Part shown: piece after piece, positions 25,860 to 35,090 of the stretch
Numbering within the stretch: position 1 is the stretch's first letter
Layout of the letters: each line of letters starts with the position of its first letter
Assembly: GCF_016901605.1 (NCBI RefSeq)
Contig: NZ_JACJKP010000002.1
Coordinates: 1-44,044, forward strand
DNA: 44,044 nt
Source of the DNA: Gemmiger formicilis
GTDB taxonomy: Bacteria > Bacillota > Clostridia > Oscillospirales > Ruminococcaceae
Direction: 5' to 3'
Notes under the pieces: model-generated
Databases searched by the model: none
Told to the model about the DNA's origin: nothing
What the model saw: only the letters and a program-made list of their open reading frames with translations
Made by a program: the position numbers and the translations under genes

Positions 25860-27749
25860 ATGTTGCTAGAACTGCAAGAACTTGGGAAAAGTTTTGGAGA
25901 GCATGAAGTTCTGCAAAATGTCAATGCGAGCGTAGAACGCGGCGACAGAATTGGTATTATTGGCGCGAATGGAACGGGAAAGACAACACTTCTGCGAATT
26001 CTGTGCGGAGAGAGTCTTCCGGATTCCGGCGATGCCGCTTTCGGAAACGGTGTGACCTGCGGATATTTGGAGCAGAACGCCCATCTGGACCCGACGCTGG
26101 ATGTTTACGCGACCATGAAATTGGCTTTTAACCCTGCTACAAAGGCCATGCAACGCATGGAAATCCTTCAAAAACAGTTGGCCAAAGAACCGAATAATGT
26201 TTCTGTTCAGGAAGAAATTGCACAGTGCAATGCGGTAATCGATGCCATGGACGCATACCAAATGGACACCCAAATAAAAAAGGTACTCAATGGTATGGGC
26301 TTCCCGGCAGAAACATGGACAAAACAGGCCGGGGTGCTTTCCGGCGGGGAACAAACCAGATTACGCCTGGCAAGACTGTTGCTGGAACGGCCGGATCTTT
26401 TGATTCTGGACGAACCCACCAACCATTTGGATATCGAAACCATGGATTGGCTGGAAAATTACCTGAAGGCATACCGCGGTGCTGTACTGGTAGTCAGTCA
26501 TGACCGATACTTTTTGGATGCGGTCTGTACAAAAATCTGGGAATTGCGCGGAAAAACGATCAATACGTATCGCGGAAATTATTCTGCCTATCTGCCGCAG
26601 CGTGAAGCAGCTGATGAACGGCAGCAAAAACTGCATGATGCAGCCGTGGAAAAAGCAGCCAAACTGCAAGATTATATTGATCGGAATCTTGTGCGCGCCT
26701 CCACAACCAAGATGGCGCAAAGCAGACGGAAACAGCTGGAAAAGCTGGAGATTGTGGATGCCCCGGAAGTTGAAGCCCGGGAACTCAGTTTTCGCTTTGA
26801 GTATGATATAGAGCCTTACGACGAACTGGTGATTATGAAAAACCTCACCGTTCGAATCGGTGACAGAACCTTGATTGATCAGCTGGACTATACCGTACAT
26901 CGCGGCGACAAGCTGATTATCGCAGGCCCCAACGGCACAGGAAAATCCACCTTGCTCCAGGTTTTGGACGGCAAAAGGCGACCTTCCGGCGGAATGGTCC
27001 GTTTGGGCAGCGGTGCCAAGCCGGGGGTATTCACACAGCAGCAGGCGCGGCGCGCCGGCCGTGTGATTGATGCCATCTGGAACCAATATCCGCGTTTTAC
27101 GGAATTGGAAGTGCGCAGTCATTTGGCGCGATTCGGATACCGCGGAGAGGAAGTTTTCAAAGATTGCGCACAGTTATCCGGCGGCGAATTGGCACGCCTT
27201 CGCTTTTCGGAACTGGCACTTGAGCGTCCCAACCTGATGTTCCTGGACGAACCCACGAACCATCTGGATATTTATATGCGGGAAAGTTTGACCCAGGCTT
27301 TGGCAGCATATACTGGGACCTTGCTCTTGGTTACACATGATCGCTACTTGATGCAGACTTTGGCATGTCCCATTCTCTATCTGGAAAACGGTCAAGCACA
27401 GTTTTATCCGAACTTTGAGGCTTTCAAAAATCGCGACAACAGTAAACAAAGCAGCAATATCGGTACGGAATCCAGCGCCAAAAAGCAGGCGTACGGGAAA
27501 GAACAACGGCGCCGCCGTGCAGAAGTGCGGGCCCGGCTCAAAGCTGTTGAAAACGAAATCGAAGAATTGGGCGCCCATATTGTGGAGCTGGAAAACGAGA
27601 TCAATGATCCGGAAGTGTTGCGGGATCATGTTTTGCTGCGCGATAAGTGCGATGAATTGGATGATACGAGATTCCATCAGCAGGAACTGTTCGATGAATG
27701 GGAACGTCTTGCACAGGAGCAGGAAGAATTTGAGGCTGACGGTGACTGA
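25860..27749 (+). CDS. ABC-F family ATPase
   Basis: A soluble 629-aa protein with two ABC domains and no membrane segment, as in ribosome-associated ABC-F factors. Walker A motifs are GANGTGKT (residues 35-42) and GPNGTGKS (second domain); signatures are LSGGEQTRL and LSGGELARL, each followed by DEPTNHLD. The linker between the domains is helical and basic (QSRRKQLEKL), as expected for the arm that reaches the P-site tRNA. A C-terminal coiled coil follows (about 540-620), as in Uup/YdiF. It could be a translation factor or confer ribosome protection; the sequence alone does not decide. ATG at 25860 follows AAGGAAG. Confidence 0.93.
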   Translation: MLLELQELGKSFGEHEVLQNVNASVERGDRIGIIGANGTGKTTLLRILCGESLPDSGDAAFGNGVTCGYLEQNAHLDPTLDVYATMKLAFNPATKAMQRMEILQKQLAKEPNNVSVQEEIAQCNAVIDAMDAYQMDTQIKKVLNGMGFPAETWTKQAGVLSGGEQTRLRLARLLLERPDLLILDEPTNHLDIETMDWLENYLKAYRGAVLVVSHDRYFLDAVCTKIWELRGKTINTYRGNYSAYLPQREAADERQQKLHDAAVEKAAKLQDYIDRNLVRASTTKMAQSRRKQLEKLEIVDAPEVEARELSFRFEYDIEPYDELVIMKNLTVRIGDRTLIDQLDYTVHRGDKLIIAGPNGTGKSTLLQVLDGKRRPSGGMVRLGSGAKPGVFTQQQARRAGRVIDAIWNQYPRFTELEVRSHLARFGYRGEEVFKDCAQLSGGELARLRFSELALERPNLMFLDEPTNHLDIYMRESLTQALAAYTGTLLLVTHDRYLMQTLACPILYLENGQAQFYPNFEAFKNRDNSKQSSNIGTESSAKKQAYGKEQRRRRAEVRARLKAVENEIEELGAHIVELENEINDPEVLRDHVLLRDKCDELDDTRFHQQELFDEWERLAQEQEEFEADGD

Positions 27750-27769
27750 GGCGGTTACCGTTCTGTAAC

Positions 27770-27797
27770 TTGTATTCTGACGAAAAAGCGCTATACT
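27770..27797 (+). promoter_or_regulatory. Promoter of the glycan locus
   Basis: TTGTAT (27770-27775), 16-nt spacer and TATACT (27792-27797), about 78 nt before the first gene. It is the only candidate promoter for the eight-gene run ending at 37.5 kb. Confidence 0.6.
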
Positions 27798-27874
27798 AAA
27801 TTCTGAATATAAGTAGAGCACAGCGGCATGCCGAAGCGATGGATATGCCGCAGGAACGAAGCGGGGAGACCACT

Positions 27875-28645
27875 TTGCAGACAACCATAATCATTGCTAC
27901 ACATAAACCGTACTGGGTTCCGGACGATCCTATGTATCTTCCGGTCCAGATGGGGCATGCCGTTCATCCGGCAATTGGTTATATTGGTGATGACACCGGC
28001 GAAAATATTTCGGAACGTAATGCCAATTTTTGTGAGCTGACCGGTTTGTACTGGGCGGCGCACAATATTGATTCGGATTATATTGGCATTGTGCACTACC
28101 GGCGTTACTTCGGCAGCCGCAAAAAAAGTATCTTTGCCCCCAAAAAAGAACGGGTGATCGGTCATGAGGAATTGAGTGCCATTCTGGCAACTACAAATGT
28201 GGTTTTGCCCAAGGAACGGCATTATTTTATCGAGACCAATTATACCCAGTACATCCATGCACATCACAAACAGGACCTGGCGGTAACCCGGGCAATCATC
28301 GAACGCAAATGCCCGGAATATCTCCCGGCTTATGATATGTACATGTCCAAAACACACGGGCATCACTTTAATATGTTTGTGATGAAGCGAGAGCTTCTTT
28401 GCCATTACTGCACCTGGCTGTTTGACATTCTGTTTGAGCTCGAGAAAGAGCTCGACATGACCGGTTACTCGGACAATGATAGACGGGTATTCGGTTTTGT
28501 CAGTGAACGATTGTTGGATGCGTGGTTAATTACCAATAATATCAGTTACGAAGAGCTGGATCTTGTGTATATGGAGCATCAGAACTGGCTGCATAAAGGA
28601 TGTGCTTTTTTGAAGCGCAAATTTTTCCCGAAAAATGATGAATGA
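27875..28645 (+). CDS. DUF4422 family glycosyltransferase
   Basis: A protein of about 256 aa of the DUF4422 family, found in capsule and exopolysaccharide clusters and regarded as glycosyltransferases. Family features include IIATHKPYW at the N-terminus, YIGIVHYRRYF (about residues 68-78) and FNMFVMKRELL (about 166-176). TTG at 27875 is preferred because GGGGAG lies 7 nt upstream; ATG 27839 and 27845 are in frame but lack a good site. It is the first gene of the glycan locus and overlaps the next by 11 nt. Confidence 0.85.
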   Translation: MQTTIIIATHKPYWVPDDPMYLPVQMGHAVHPAIGYIGDDTGENISERNANFCELTGLYWAAHNIDSDYIGIVHYRRYFGSRKKSIFAPKKERVIGHEELSAILATTNVVLPKERHYFIETNYTQYIHAHHKQDLAVTRAIIERKCPEYLPAYDMYMSKTHGHHFNMFVMKRELLCHYCTWLFDILFELEKELDMTGYSDNDRRVFGFVSERLLDAWLITNNISYEELDLVYMEHQNWLHKGCAFLKRKFFPKNDE

Positions 28646-29531
28646 AAAATTACGTGTAGCCGCAGTGGTGGTCACCTATAACAGACTTCCGCTTCTTCAG
28701 CAATGTTTGCAGGCGTTAGCAGCGCAGAGTGCCCATCTGGAGGCGATCTGGGTGATTGATAACGCCAGCACTGACGGAACACAAACGGCAGTACAGGCAA
28801 TGCATCTGGAAAATCTGGTATACAGAAATACAGGTAAGAACCTGGGTGGCGCCGGAGGCTTTGCCTATGGCGTCAAAGAGGCGGCGATGGCAGGGTATGA
28901 TGCCCTGTGGCTAATGGATGATGATACGATTCCGGAGCGGGAAGCATTGCAAAATCTGTTGGAATGTGACCGGAAACTGGAAGGAAAGTACGGTTGGCTG
29001 TCCAGCAGAGCGCTTGCTCCGGATGGTACAGACCAGCCTATGAATCGGCAAAGAAAGACGCCCTACACCGATGTGGAAGGATATACCGAAAACCAAGTCC
29101 CGGCTGTTATGGCGAGTTTTGTGTCTTTGTTTTTGCGCACAGATATCGTGAAGAAGTTCGGCATCCCCATTGCGGACTTTTTCATCTGGTCGGATGACTG
29201 GGAATATACCCGCCGCATTTCAAAAGAGCTTCCGTGCTATGTTGCATCGGAAAGTCGTGTGGTTCATGCCATGAAAAATCCCGGAACGGTCAATATTGCC
29301 ACGGATGTACCGGCACGCTGGGAGCGATATCGCTATTTTTATCGGAACGATGTGGTGCTTTACCGCCGTGAAGGTATTCGCGGCTGGCTGTGGTTATTGG
29401 CTAAAGATTTGTGGCATACGGTACAGGTAGTTTTGGATTCTCGCGGAAGCCGCTGTGCGCGGATTTCAATTATCTGGAAAGGATTTGCGGAAGGGGTTCG
29501 GTATAGACCCCGGATTTCCTATCTGTCATGA
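28635..29531 (+). CDS. GT2 glycosyltransferase, GlfT2/rhamnosyltransferase-like
   Basis: A 298-aa GT-A fold enzyme. VVVTYNR starts the nucleotide-sugar fold, MDDDT (D95-97) is the metal-binding DxD, and FIWSDDWEYTRR (about residues 180-191) supplies the likely catalytic acidic residues; VVHAMKN follows. This layout is seen in the GT2 branch that includes galactofuranosyl- and rhamnosyltransferases. No membrane helix. The start overlaps the previous gene by 11 nt and the stop overlaps the next start by 4 nt. Confidence 0.9.
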   Translation: MMNEKLRVAAVVVTYNRLPLLQQCLQALAAQSAHLEAIWVIDNASTDGTQTAVQAMHLENLVYRNTGKNLGGAGGFAYGVKEAAMAGYDALWLMDDDTIPEREALQNLLECDRKLEGKYGWLSSRALAPDGTDQPMNRQRKTPYTDVEGYTENQVPAVMASFVSLFLRTDIVKKFGIPIADFFIWSDDWEYTRRISKELPCYVASESRVVHAMKNPGTVNIATDVPARWERYRYFYRNDVVLYRREGIRGWLWLLAKDLWHTVQVVLDSRGSRCARISIIWKGFAEGVRYRPRISYLS

Positions 29532-31261
29532 ATATTACCATAAAAATTATACGCCGGGCAGCCCCCTATAAAGCTGTGGCGTTTGATGTATTTGATACGC
29601 TGTTGAAGCGGGATGTGGCAAAGCCTACAGATCTGTTTGCCCTTTGCGGTGAAGAGTTTGCGCGAGCAAGGGTACAGGCGGAAACCGAAGTGAGGGCCGC
29701 GATACACGGAGAGGTAACGCTGGCACAAATTTATGCCCAGCCGTGTATGAAGGCATATGATCCTGCACAAGAATGTGCCATGGAGATGGATGCCGTTGTA
29801 CCCAATCTGCCGGTACTGGCCGCAGTACGCACCCTTCAGGCACAAGGGAAGCGCTTATATTATATTTCGGATATGTACCTGCCACCCGAACAGATTTCCG
29901 CCATGTTGAAAAAGTGCGGATACGAGCTGGATGGCGGCTTTGTATCCTGTTCATATGGAATCCAAAAGCGAAGTGGAGGACTGTTTCGGCGCTTTTTGCG
30001 CGAAACGGGTCTTAAGGCCGGACAGGTCTTATTTATAGGAGACAGTTGGCGTGCGGATGTGATGGGGGCAGCGCTGGCTGGAATACCTGCCTGGCATCTT
30101 CCGGTTATGGAGAAAAAGACGGAAGAAACCTTGGAAAGTGGAGCGGTTCGCTCATTTATAGAAAATCGGATTTCTGGGGATATGACTCGTGCCGGTAAAC
30201 TGGGCTTTTCGGTACTGGGGCCCTTGGAGATTGGTTTTTGCCGGTGGTTGCATCAACGCAGATTGCAGCATCCCGAAGCCAGAATTTTCTTTTTGGCGCG
30301 AGATATGTATCTCACTCGCGAAATCTACGGGATGCTGTACCCGGAAGAAACAACAGAATATCTGCAGGTTTCGCGCCGCAGCCTCTGCCCCGTTTTACTG
30401 GCAGAAGGAAACGATTCCTTGCTTGCCGCTGCGCTGCCCAGACAGATTTTGACAGGACAACAGATTGCCGATTACTGCGGTGCATTGTGCCCTCCGGAAT
30501 ATTCCGAGAAAAAGTTTGACTTGAAAAAAGGGACTTCTGCGGATTTGAGGACGTTGTTGAACGCCTTGCAGGCAAATAAAAATGCTTCTCTAGTATTGGG
30601 ATATCTACAGAATGCAGGTATCCGGCAGGGCGATATTCTGGTTGATATAGGAAGCGGCGGCACAACACAGATGTTGTTGGAACATTTGTGTTCGATCAAA
30701 TTGTATGGGTTACAGCTTTCGGGAGATGAACGCCTGCAGGAACGTCTGTCGTCAGACAGGGTAGGGGTTTATCTTTCTCTGTCGCAGAAAGAGGCCCTGC
30801 TGTATTGGGCTGGTCAACCGATTTTGGAAAGGCTGATTTCGGAAGATATTGGCTCGGTATCCGGTTACCGAAAGCAGGAAACTACGTTCACGGTGCGCCG
30901 TGAAACTCAGGAGCCTGAAAAGGTAATAGAAGAGATACAAGGCGGGGCAAAAGCTTTTGCGCATGCGTGGCAGGCAAGCGTATTAAAAAATCTGGTCTTT
31001 TCACCGAAAACCGCTATTCATCCGTTTTTGCAGTTGATGGGCAATCCGACCCAAGAGCAGCTGGAATTGATGGGACCATTAACGGTGGAGGATGGCGGCA
31101 CCTATACGCTGGCAGTGCCCAGACCGCTTCACGTCTACCTGTGCAATCCGAATGCTGCTGTACGGGATTTCCGTGACGCGCGCTGGAAAATCGGATTTAT
31201 GAAACGCCTGCTGCGCTGGCCGTTGCCGTATGAGCGGATCTATCTGGCAATGAAAAAATAA
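29528..31261 (+). CDS. HAD-like fusion protein of glycan clusters (COG5610-like)
   Basis: A 577-aa protein of two parts. The N-terminal HAD-like domain (about residues 14-205) has FDVFDTLLKR, YYISDMYLP and GDSWRADVMGA. In the first motif the second Asp of DxDxT is Phe22, so the usual acid/base residue of HAD phosphatases is absent, though nucleophile D20 remains. The C-terminal part (about 220-577) is unassigned and holds ARDMYLTREIY and a glycine-rich DIGSGGTTQM. Such proteins recur in polysaccharide loci, but the reaction is unknown. The start overlaps the preceding stop by 4 nt. Confidence 0.82.
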   Translation: MNITIKIIRRAAPYKAVAFDVFDTLLKRDVAKPTDLFALCGEEFARARVQAETEVRAAIHGEVTLAQIYAQPCMKAYDPAQECAMEMDAVVPNLPVLAAVRTLQAQGKRLYYISDMYLPPEQISAMLKKCGYELDGGFVSCSYGIQKRSGGLFRRFLRETGLKAGQVLFIGDSWRADVMGAALAGIPAWHLPVMEKKTEETLESGAVRSFIENRISGDMTRAGKLGFSVLGPLEIGFCRWLHQRRLQHPEARIFFLARDMYLTREIYGMLYPEETTEYLQVSRRSLCPVLLAEGNDSLLAAALPRQILTGQQIADYCGALCPPEYSEKKFDLKKGTSADLRTLLNALQANKNASLVLGYLQNAGIRQGDILVDIGSGGTTQMLLEHLCSIKLYGLQLSGDERLQERLSSDRVGVYLSLSQKEALLYWAGQPILERLISEDIGSVSGYRKQETTFTVRRETQEPEKVIEEIQGGAKAFAHAWQASVLKNLVFSPKTAIHPFLQLMGNPTQEQLELMGPLTVEDGGTYTLAVPRPLHVYLCNPNAAVRDFRDARWKIGFMKRLLRWPLPYERIYLAMKK

Positions 31262-31282
31262 ACGGAAAGGGAAGAACGCAAT

Positions 31283-32296
31283 GTGACGACACAGCTCAGT
31301 GTAATCGTTCCCGTTTATAATGCGGCGTCAACACTGCGAGATGCCGTGACTTCGATCCTTGCGCAGAACATCCGTTCGATGGAGCTGCTGCTGATCGATG
31401 ATGGTTCTACCGACGAAACCGCATCCATTTGTCATGAACTTTCCTTGAGAGATCCTCGTGTAAAAGTCATTGCACAAAAAAATGCGGGGATTTGTGCGGC
31501 ACGGAATCGCGGCTTGAATGCAGCCAGCGGCGCATATATTGCGTTTTGTGATGATGATGACATTCTGCTGTCTGGCGCGTTGCGTCTTTTATTAAATACA
31601 GCCCAGTCAGAACAAGCGGATGTGGTTCGCGCAGACTATGAACTTTTTCGGGAAAATGCCGATGGTACATACCAGAAGCAGAAACATTCCCCGGGGCAAG
31701 TCTGCCGCATGCAAAAAGACGGATATGCGGCTTTTTTGAAAAACAGCGGACCACAATTTGTGTGGAACGCGTTGTATCGCCGGGAAATATTGGCAGACAT
31801 CCGCTTTGATGAACGGTGCCGGTATGGATTGGAAGATTTTATTTTCAATATGGCTGTATACCGTAAAACGGATCGTGCCATTTATCTTCCCCAGGCAGTA
31901 TACCGACACTTTGAGGGCGCGCAAAGTACTTCACTATGCCAGTCCTCCAAAGCATTGTGTGCAAGAGTCCGTGCACTGAACCCCTGGATGGAGTCGGAAT
32001 ATGCGGCCATCCAGCAGCGCTGTGAGGAATCCGAAAAAAGTACGGTTTGGTTGCTGCGCAAGGCAGAAGCCGTCACGTTCCTGATGCATCAACTGCGTGA
32101 TGCCGGTGCGCCCGCGGCTTTACGGAAGTATGCCTGGCGTACACTGCGGGAGGTATTGTCCCGATGTCCTTCCAAAACACTTGACTTTTTGCAGATTGCG
32201 GGAGAAAATAAAAAGAAAACGGCTGCAATCTTGCTTTATCAGCTTCATATGCAGCGGCTGTATGATTTACTTTCAAGTGACGATAGCACGAGATAA
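31283..32296 (+). CDS. GT2 glycosyltransferase
   Basis: A 337-aa family 2 enzyme with the usual N-terminal start LSVIVPVYNAA, LLLIDDGSTDET (about residues 35-46) and the metal-binding FCDDDD (about 91-96). The C-terminal part is helical and basic with no membrane segment. The donor sugar cannot be told. GTG at 31283 is the start, with AAAGGGAA upstream; the ATG at 31281 runs straight into TGA. Confidence 0.9.
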   Translation: MTTQLSVIVPVYNAASTLRDAVTSILAQNIRSMELLLIDDGSTDETASICHELSLRDPRVKVIAQKNAGICAARNRGLNAASGAYIAFCDDDDILLSGALRLLLNTAQSEQADVVRADYELFRENADGTYQKQKHSPGQVCRMQKDGYAAFLKNSGPQFVWNALYRREILADIRFDERCRYGLEDFIFNMAVYRKTDRAIYLPQAVYRHFEGAQSTSLCQSSKALCARVRALNPWMESEYAAIQQRCEESEKSTVWLLRKAEAVTFLMHQLRDAGAPAALRKYAWRTLREVLSRCPSKTLDFLQIAGENKKKTAAILLYQLHMQRLYDLLSSDDSTR

Positions 32297-32309
32297 GTGA
32301 GGAATTGCC

Positions 32310-33149
32310 ATGAAAACGATTCTGGTGACCGGAGCGGCGGGATATATTGGCCGCCATGTTGTAAAAAATGCATTGGATCGAGGATATCGTGTCATTGCGT
32401 CAGACTTTGCGTTCAAGGGATTGGACGAAAGAGCGGAGTTCTGCGATGTGCCGATTTTCAGCGGTGATCGGGATATTTTTCGTCAGCTGGGAAGCCCGGA
32501 TGTTTGTATTCACCTTGCATGGCGAGATGGTTTCCGCCATAATTCCTCGGCACACATGAAGGATTTGTCGTCCCATGTGGTTTTTCTGAATCATATGGTT
32601 GAAGGCGGTCTGCAGTCCTTGAGTGTAATGGGGACAATGCATGAAGTCGGATACTGGGAAGGGCCTATCAATGAAAGTACGCCCTGCAAGCCGCAAAGTC
32701 AGTACGGTATTGCCAAAAACGCACTGCGCCAGAGTCTGATGCTTTCGATGGCCGATGGCCCCTGCAAGCTGCATTGGCTGCGGGCCTACTATATTACCGG
32801 TGACGAGGCGCATGGCAGTTCGATTTTTGCCAAACTCACACAGGCAGAGGAGGAAGGCAAGAAAACGTTCCCGTTTACCAGCGGAAAAAATCTGTATGAT
32901 TTTATCGACGTGGAAGAACTGGCCAATATGATTGTGGCAGCCAGTGTGCAAAGTGAAGTCAATGGCATTATCAACGTATGCACAGGCAAACCGCAGTCGC
33001 TTGCTGACCGCGTGGAAAATTTCTTGAAGGAAAAGAACTTCAAAATCAAACTGGATTACGGTGCGTTCCCTGATCGCCCGTATGATAGCCCGGGAACCTG
33101 GGGCGACGCTACAAGAATCAATCGAATTCTGGAAAAGGAACGGATATGA
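32310..33149 (+). CDS. NAD-dependent epimerase/dehydratase (extended SDR)
   Basis: A 279-aa extended SDR with the nucleotide motif GAAGYIG (residues 8-14) and the catalytic pair Y132/K136 in YGIAK. It probably makes or modifies a nucleotide-sugar for the locus; the substrate is not identifiable. The stop overlaps the RgpF-like start by 4 nt, so the pair is coupled. Confidence 0.9.
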   Translation: MKTILVTGAAGYIGRHVVKNALDRGYRVIASDFAFKGLDERAEFCDVPIFSGDRDIFRQLGSPDVCIHLAWRDGFRHNSSAHMKDLSSHVVFLNHMVEGGLQSLSVMGTMHEVGYWEGPINESTPCKPQSQYGIAKNALRQSLMLSMADGPCKLHWLRAYYITGDEAHGSSIFAKLTQAEEEGKKTFPFTSGKNLYDFIDVEELANMIVAASVQSEVNGIINVCTGKPQSLADRVENFLKEKNFKIKLDYGAFPDRPYDSPGTWGDATRINRILEKERI

Positions 33150-35086
33150 AAAGACTCGGAATTTTCTTCTTCTACGAGAAAAATGGCGATGTAGATGAAT
33201 TCATCACCTATTATCTGGCAGACCTGGCAAAAAATTTGAGCGAATTGATTGTGGTATGTAACGGCAAGCTCAGCGACCAGGGACGCAAGGCGTTTGAACA
33301 GTTTACAGACCAGATTCTGGTTAGAGAAAACAAAGGTCTGGATGTTTGGGCATACAAGACGGCACTGGACTATTACGGATGGGAACGGTTGTCGGAATTT
33401 GATGAGATCGTGATCACCAACTCCACGCTGATGGGACCGGTGCGTCCTTTGCAAGAAATGTTTGACGAGATGGCCAGGAACGAAGATCTGGATTTCTGGG
33501 GTCTCAGCATTCATCATGGTGCCAAAACCAATCCCTTCAAAGGAAAGCATCTGTACCGGTATCTTCCGGTGCATATCCAGTCGCATTTTATTGTATATCG
33601 TAAGCGGTTTGTGCAAAGCCCGGAACTGCAGGCCTATTGGAATGAAATGCCGATGATCGAAAGCTATACCGATTCGGTACAGCGCTATGAGGCTGTTTTT
33701 ACCAAACAATTTGAAGACCGCGGCTTTAAATGGGATGTGTATGTCAAAACGGATGATCTGAAAGATTTTACCGATTATCCCTTGCTGGTCTGCCCGGTTC
33801 GTTTGCTGCGGGATAAAAAATGCCCGTTGTTCAAGCGCCGTAGCTTTATGCATAGCATGGAAGCGTATCTGAACGATACCGCCGGAGAACCTGTTCGCGA
33901 ACTGTATGATTATTTGCAGAACGAAACAGATTACCCGATGGATCTGATTTGGAAAAACATGATCCGGACCATGCACCCCCATGATTTTACCCGTAATCTG
34001 GGGTTGACGCGCATTATCCAACCTACCGTACAGAATGCACAAGCAGCTGAGCAAATTTGCGAGAATAAGCGTATTGCACTGGCTATGCATTTGTATTTTA
34101 TGGATATGCTGGACCAAAGTGCGGCGTTTGCTGCAAAATTCCCGCCGCAAACGGATGTGTTTGTGTCTACGAACAGTGTAGAAAAAAAGCAGCAGATCGA
34201 GGCGGCTTTTTCCACACTGAATGTACACAGCGTAACAGTTTTTGCCGTAGAAAATCGTGGTCGGGATGTAGCGGCTTTTCTGTGTGATCTTGCACCGCAT
34301 CTGCGGGAATATGATTACGCCTGCTTTATGCATGACAAAAAAGCGATTCAGACGAAGCCGGGCAGTGTAGGCGCCAGCTTTGGATATGTTTGCAACGAAA
34401 ACGTATGCAAGAACTCGGCACACGTACTCAATGTGCTGTGCGAATTTGAAAATGATCCGTATTTGGGAATATTGTGTCCTCCGTATCCTACCCATGGACT
34501 GTATTTTATGAATATGTGCTCGGGCGGTTGGGGACCCAATTTTGAGAATACCAAAAAACTGCTGAAGCAGTTGGGGTTGGACGTTCCCATCTCGGGCGAA
34601 GAGTCTCCCATTGCCCCTTTTGGCAGTGTGTTTTGGTTCCGACCCAAAGCGCTGGAACCGTTGTTTGCACATGGTTGGCAGCATACGGACTTCCCGCCGG
34701 AACCGCTGCCGCAGGATGGAACAATCAGCCATGCCATTGAGCGCATTTATCCTTTTGTGGCACAGGCCGCCGGATATTATCCGGCGGTTGTAATGAGCAG
34801 CAGCTTTGCCGTGTTGCGCAATGATACTATGCAGGCGTACGCCACGGGGCTGATTCGTCCGTTGGCACGGGTGTTTGACTGCACTACTTTCTGGGCGTCA
34901 GCTACGGCGGCCACTGCGTTTGCAGCCAAAAAGCATTTGTTTGGTGTGTATGGTCCTTATGCCAACACACGGCGGCGGCATGCGCGTAACTGGTTGCGGG
35001 ATAATCTGCCTGCGCCCGCCTATAAAGGATTGATCATGACCAAGCGGGCTATTTTGGGCCCCCGGCATGGTCCCTATGAGGATTGA
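33146..35086 (+). CDS. RgpF-like rhamnan synthesis protein, double-domain
   Basis: A 646-aa protein of the rhamnan synthesis F family (PF05045-like), glycosyltransferases that work on rhamnose-glucose wall polysaccharides in streptococci. Two related halves are visible: the first has ENKGLDVWAY (about residues 58-67) and the second ENRGRDVAAF (about 369-378), followed by a YACFMHDKKA segment. No rml genes for dTDP-rhamnose are in the window, so the sugar is uncertain. It overlaps the SDR gene by 4 nt and is followed by a paralogue 4 nt on. Confidence 0.88.
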   Translation: MKRLGIFFFYEKNGDVDEFITYYLADLAKNLSELIVVCNGKLSDQGRKAFEQFTDQILVRENKGLDVWAYKTALDYYGWERLSEFDEIVITNSTLMGPVRPLQEMFDEMARNEDLDFWGLSIHHGAKTNPFKGKHLYRYLPVHIQSHFIVYRKRFVQSPELQAYWNEMPMIESYTDSVQRYEAVFTKQFEDRGFKWDVYVKTDDLKDFTDYPLLVCPVRLLRDKKCPLFKRRSFMHSMEAYLNDTAGEPVRELYDYLQNETDYPMDLIWKNMIRTMHPHDFTRNLGLTRIIQPTVQNAQAAEQICENKRIALAMHLYFMDMLDQSAAFAAKFPPQTDVFVSTNSVEKKQQIEAAFSTLNVHSVTVFAVENRGRDVAAFLCDLAPHLREYDYACFMHDKKAIQTKPGSVGASFGYVCNENVCKNSAHVLNVLCEFENDPYLGILCPPYPTHGLYFMNMCSGGWGPNFENTKKLLKQLGLDVPISGEESPIAPFGSVFWFRPKALEPLFAHGWQHTDFPPEPLPQDGTISHAIERIYPFVAQAAGYYPAVVMSSSFAVLRNDTMQAYATGLIRPLARVFDCTTFWASATAATAFAAKKHLFGVYGPYANTRRRHARNWLRDNLPAPAYKGLIMTKRAILGPRHGPYED

Positions 35087-35090
35087 CCGT

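Noticed and set aside
29625-29954. Minus-strand open frames inside the glycan locus
   Set aside because: All lie opposite well-supported plus-strand genes and lack start signals.
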